Source: Fodinibius sediminis
GTDB lineage: Bacteria; Bacteroidota; Rhodothermia; Balneolales; Balneolaceae
Direction: 5' to 3'
Assembly (NCBI RefSeq): GCF_900182555.1
Contig: NZ_FXTH01000009.1
Coordinates: 62,001-126,000, forward strand
DNA: 64,000 nt
The position numbers and the translations under genes are program-made. Shown here piece by piece: positions 61,086 through 64,000 of this stretch. The first letter of the stretch is position 1. Each line of letters begins with the position of its first letter. Below the pieces are notes generated by a model, which was given only the letters and a program-made list of their open reading frames with translations, did not search any database and had not been told where the DNA came from.

Positions 61086-63139
61086 GATTAGCGCTATCCA
61101 CATATCTCTTACTGTTGCTTCTCTGGATGCCTGTGAAACTGTGGGCCCAGGTGGACCAGACATCCATCGATTCGGTTGCAATTGACCGTACCCTTTTGGA
61201 AAAGATAACACTATCGGATGTATCCACGTCCAGAGACGAGGATACGGCCCCCGCAGATTCCGCGAAGCCCCTGATTAAAGTGATCCCCTGGGAATTCCGT
61301 TCCCCAATCGGGGCCGAAGTTACTGCCACAGACAGCACCCTTCGCTGGCAGATATGGCCCGACTGGACCTACAAACTCAATCGCGAGCCGGGAGTGGTGA
61401 GTTACCGGATGGGTACCAGCATACGATCCAATGCCGTACAGCGGTATGCCCATGAACCGCGACACCAGGAGCTTTACTGGGAGGGCATCCCCCTTAATGA
61501 TCCCGTTTCCGGCATGCTGAACTGGTCGCTGATTCCGCAGCATAAAATAAGCACGGTCTATGGAGAGGATTTAGGCACCCATTACCGTACCACCTACTAT
61601 CTTACCCAGTACTACCTGAACAAGCCACTGTCGAGGCTCATCTACAGTGAAAGTAAATTTTCGAGCCGCAATCTTGAATTTGAAGTCAGTCACAACCTGT
61701 CTCAGAAAACGAATATCGAACTCAGGTACTGGGATCGACGGGAGGGAGGTGAGTATGATAATTCCGAGGTCAAGGGACGCCAGATATTTGCCAAAGCCAG
61801 TCATCACCTGGACGACCGGCACCTGCTAAAACTCAATTACGTTAACAATAAACTGGATGTGGGACGTCCCTTTGGCTATATCACCGGAGCGTTGCGGACC
61901 TTTAATTTTGACCGATTTGAGACTGTTCCGCGCGAGGGCTCCGGAAATTCAACGGAAATAAACAATTTGCTTGCCCTCAACTTTTACAGGCGGAGTGCTG
62001 ATTCAACGCTGGCTACAGATAATTTACACGGCAGCCTGTATTACCGCAGTACCCAGCGCATGTTGCAGCGGACGGCCGATTCCACCTCCTACAACATCAG
62101 CTCGCTGGGTCTGACGACTCGTAAATGGTGGTCAGCCGGCCTGTTGGACATGGAAGGGGGGATCACCTATGAATATTTTTTAAATCGCGAACAGCACCCC
62201 GCCGGCGTTCTCGCCACCGGTAACTGGGGGCTGCTGGAAGCGGAAGCTAAAACATCGGTACATCCCGCATCCTTTGTGACGCTACGGGTCGATGGTGCTT
62301 TAAAAACGCGCAGTGACGGTTTCAGCGGTCATCGACTTAATGGAGTCCTCGACTTTGACATAGGTAAATTTGCTCTGACGGCAGGCTTATCCTCAGGTTC
62401 TCTGATGCCCACCCCCCAGCAGCTGTACTGGAGATCAGGGGCCTTTAGTGGAAATCCCGGACTCTCGAATGAAGACATACAGGAAGGGCGGGCACAGCTG
62501 ACCTATCATTTCACCCCAGGCACTCGACTAGGTATTCGCGTACAGCACAAGGACATAACGAATGGTCTGATGGTAGATGCCTCTTCCATATCCAACAACC
62601 TTGATAATTTTAAACCTGGCCCAACCATAGGAGCAGACAGCATTTTTATCAATGTGAACAGTTATGCATCGCAATCTGCCGCCGCTTTTTTTGACTGGGA
62701 TGCCCCCCATTTTGAATTTAACGGATCTGCGACCCTTCACCAGTTTACAAACCCTACTTTTGCCCCGGATCAGGCCATACCGATGTCAGCACAGCAACGA
62801 TTCTGGATAAAGGCAGGGGCCTATTGGAAAGGATACCTATTTGATCGAGCGACCTATGTTAAAGCGGGGCTTTCAGGCATGCTAACCCCCTTTCGCTATC
62901 AGGCGGACCACTACAATCCCGAACTGGATTACTGGCTTCCGGTAAGCAGCGACCAGCGGCTGCCTGCCTTCAACCGCCTGGACCTGGACATTTCAGCACG
63001 TGTACGGTCAATTATGTTTGTTATGCGCTGGCAAAATATACTTGATGATGTAAGCCAGCCGGGCTACTTTGAGACGGCCGGATACCCCATGTCTCAGCGG
63101 AAATTCCTTTTCGGGGTTCGTGCTTTATTCAGAAACTAA
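61082..63139 (+). CDS. Predicted outer-membrane barrel protein, TonB-receptor-like
   Basis: This 685-residue exported protein has signal MRLALSTYLLLLLLW (cleavage near LWAQ/VDQ) and a polar N-terminal region of about 100 residues. A plug-like segment follows (RHQELYWEGIPLNDPVSGMLNWSLIPQHKISTVYG split over several strands), resembling the plug of TonB receptors. Then come about 20 amphipathic strands up to a terminal Phe-Arg-Asn (FGVRALFRN). No TonB box is evident. The start is TTG, overlapping the cinA stop. A specific substrate is not suggested. Confidence 0.7.
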   Translation: MRLALSTYLLLLLLWMPVKLWAQVDQTSIDSVAIDRTLLEKITLSDVSTSRDEDTAPADSAKPLIKVIPWEFRSPIGAEVTATDSTLRWQIWPDWTYKLNREPGVVSYRMGTSIRSNAVQRYAHEPRHQELYWEGIPLNDPVSGMLNWSLIPQHKISTVYGEDLGTHYRTTYYLTQYYLNKPLSRLIYSESKFSSRNLEFEVSHNLSQKTNIELRYWDRREGGEYDNSEVKGRQIFAKASHHLDDRHLLKLNYVNNKLDVGRPFGYITGALRTFNFDRFETVPREGSGNSTEINNLLALNFYRRSADSTLATDNLHGSLYYRSTQRMLQRTADSTSYNISSLGLTTRKWWSAGLLDMEGGITYEYFLNREQHPAGVLATGNWGLLEAEAKTSVHPASFVTLRVDGALKTRSDGFSGHRLNGVLDFDIGKFALTAGLSSGSLMPTPQQLYWRSGAFSGNPGLSNEDIQEGRAQLTYHFTPGTRLGIRVQHKDITNGLMVDASSISNNLDNFKPGPTIGADSIFINVNSYASQSAAAFFDWDAPHFEFNGSATLHQFTNPTFAPDQAIPMSAQQRFWIKAGAYWKGYLFDRATYVKAGLSGMLTPFRYQADHYNPELDYWLPVSSDQRLPAFNRLDLDISARVRSIMFVMRWQNILDDVSQPGYFETAGYPMSQRKFLFGVRALFRN

Positions 63140-63151
63140 CGAGTACTTTTT

Positions 63152-64000
63152 ATGAGCTTAGGATATGTTATAAAAGAAGGATTTGCAGGATTCAGACGCG
63201 CCCGGCTGGCTTCTTTTACTGCCGTGTTTTCTCTTTTTGTGGCGATTTTGTTGCTGGGCGTACTGGCGCGGGTCTCCTATAATGCTTATGAAGTAGCCCA
63301 GTCTCTGAAACAATCCATTGATATTGAAGTTTTTCTCAATGAGATTGATGATAACAGCCTTCACAATCTCAGGACAACTCTCGAAGAGGAAGAGCTGGTA
63401 CAGGAGGTGACCTATATCTCGCAAGACAGCGCTGCCGCAATCTTTAAGGACGAATTCGGGACCGGTGCCGCAGCCATGGCGGAGCTTAATTTTCTACCGG
63501 CCTCCTTTCGGCTGGTCATGACATCCGATACGGATATCGGGCGCATCGACAGCCTGGTCTCTGAAATTGAAACATATGAAAGCGTTGATGAAGTGCGATT
63601 TAATCAGCAGCTGCTGCAGATGATGGAGCAGCGCTTTCAAACCGTCGCAACAGCCGGCGGGGGACTGGGAGTACTTATTCTGCTGGCCGCCTTAATCCTG
63701 GTATTCAACACCATTCGCCTGACGATCTATGCCAAGCGTGACCTTATCAAGGCCATGAAACTGGTCGGAGCCACAAACGGATTCATCCGCAGACCCTTTG
63801 TGGTGGAGGGCGTAATACAGGGGACAATAGCGGGGATTCTGGCGATGGGGGTGATGTACCTCGTTTTTCACTTTGTCCTTCCGCAGTATGTTCCTCAGTT
63901 CGGCATCCTGGCCTGGCCCTTTGGACGCTGGTATTACCTGAGCGGAGCTATGCTGTTTCTTTCGATCTTTATGGGATACTGGGGAAGCCAGTGGGCCGCA
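63152..64000 (+). CDS. ftsX: FtsX-like cell-division permease (3' end beyond window)
   Basis: The frame from ATG 63152 stays open to the window end (283 codons). It begins MSLGYVIKEGFAGFRRARLASFT and has a first membrane helix at about 20-45. A periplasmic loop of about 120 residues follows (SIDIEVFLNEID..., YISQDSAAAIFKDEFG, LPASFRLVM), then three membrane helices from about 170. IRLTIYAKRDLIKAMKLVGATNGFIRRPF is the conserved FtsX cytoplasmic loop. It is 12 bases after the barrel gene. FtsE is encoded elsewhere in this window, so the pair is split. Confidence 0.93.
   Translation, partial: MSLGYVIKEGFAGFRRARLASFTAVFSLFVAILLLGVLARVSYNAYEVAQSLKQSIDIEVFLNEIDDNSLHNLRTTLEEEELVQEVTYISQDSAAAIFKDEFGTGAAAMAELNFLPASFRLVMTSDTDIGRIDSLVSEIETYESVDEVRFNQQLLQMMEQRFQTVATAGGGLGVLILLAALILVFNTIRLTIYAKRDLIKAMKLVGATNGFIRRPFVVEGVIQGTIAGILAMGVMYLVFHFVLPQYVPQFGILAWPFGRWYYLSGAMLFLSIFMGYWGSQWAA

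Overview
The window looks like ordinary chromosome from a heterotrophic, carotenoid-making, menaquinone-respiring bacterium of the FCB group. Balneolota or a close relative (Rhodothermota/Bacteroidota side) fits best. Support for this: a GWxTD-domain protein, a type III glutamine synthetase, the menA-menC-menE cluster, a CrtY-type lycopene cyclase, many lipoprotein and outer-membrane barrel genes, several apparent TTG starts with weak Shine-Dalgarno sequences, and at least one good Bacteroidota-type promoter (TTG-N20-TATCTTTG before the L31 gene). The assignment is inference; no rRNA gene is present. I see no complete tRNA, CRISPR array, prophage or insertion sequence.

Layout. 0-6.5 kb: the end of an AI-2E-type transporter, lycopene cyclase, an Omp85/BamA-like protein, a DUF2795 protein, then tatA-gatA. 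6.6-10.8 kb: SDR-M28 peptidase and prmA-ppx pairs, closely packed, then a small barrel protein. 11-16.7 kb: an ECF-like sigma factor facing a leftward operon GWxTD-pdxA-methyltransferase-ftsE-queG. 16.8-22.7 kb: a methylcrotonyl-CoA carboxylase-type beta subunit and three tandem exported amidohydrolase-like genes, two of which lack metal ligands. 22.7-25.6 kb: a strip with low gene density, holding a collagen-like repeat lipoprotein, a tRNA-like fragment, several hairpins, a long palindrome and an unknown membrane protein. 25.7-30.7 kb: gatB, a cysteine-less thioredoxin-fold lipoprotein, tpiA and purD. 30.7-34.2 kb: menA-menC-menE. 34.5-41.3 kb: glnN, two rhomboid proteases, ispG, a lipoprotein and a TPR protein.

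41.4-48 kb is the clearest functional unit: a LacI-family regulator with a perfect cre/LacI-type operator just before it, then 6-phosphofructokinase, a GH13 glycosidase, a membrane-anchored thioredoxin fold with SxxS instead of CxxC, and pabC-pabB. 48-52 kb: a Gfo/Idh/MocA oxidoreductase, a ChlI/MoxR-like AAA+ protein, Zn-free ribosomal protein L31 and a metallo-beta-lactamase hydrolase. 52-59.7 kb: a leftward sigma54 activator-lptE-TPR unit, miaB, DUF488, a rightward YiaK-like dehydrogenase, then pyrE, pgpA and pgsA leftward. 59.8-64 kb: cinA, an outer-membrane barrel protein and the start of ftsX, which lies about 50 kb from ftsE.

Most genes are core metabolism and envelope biogenesis. The most unusual signals are the degenerate amidohydrolase array, the modular collagen-like lipoprotein and its structured downstream region, the two redox-dead thioredoxin folds, and the LacI-PFK-GH13-folate operon.
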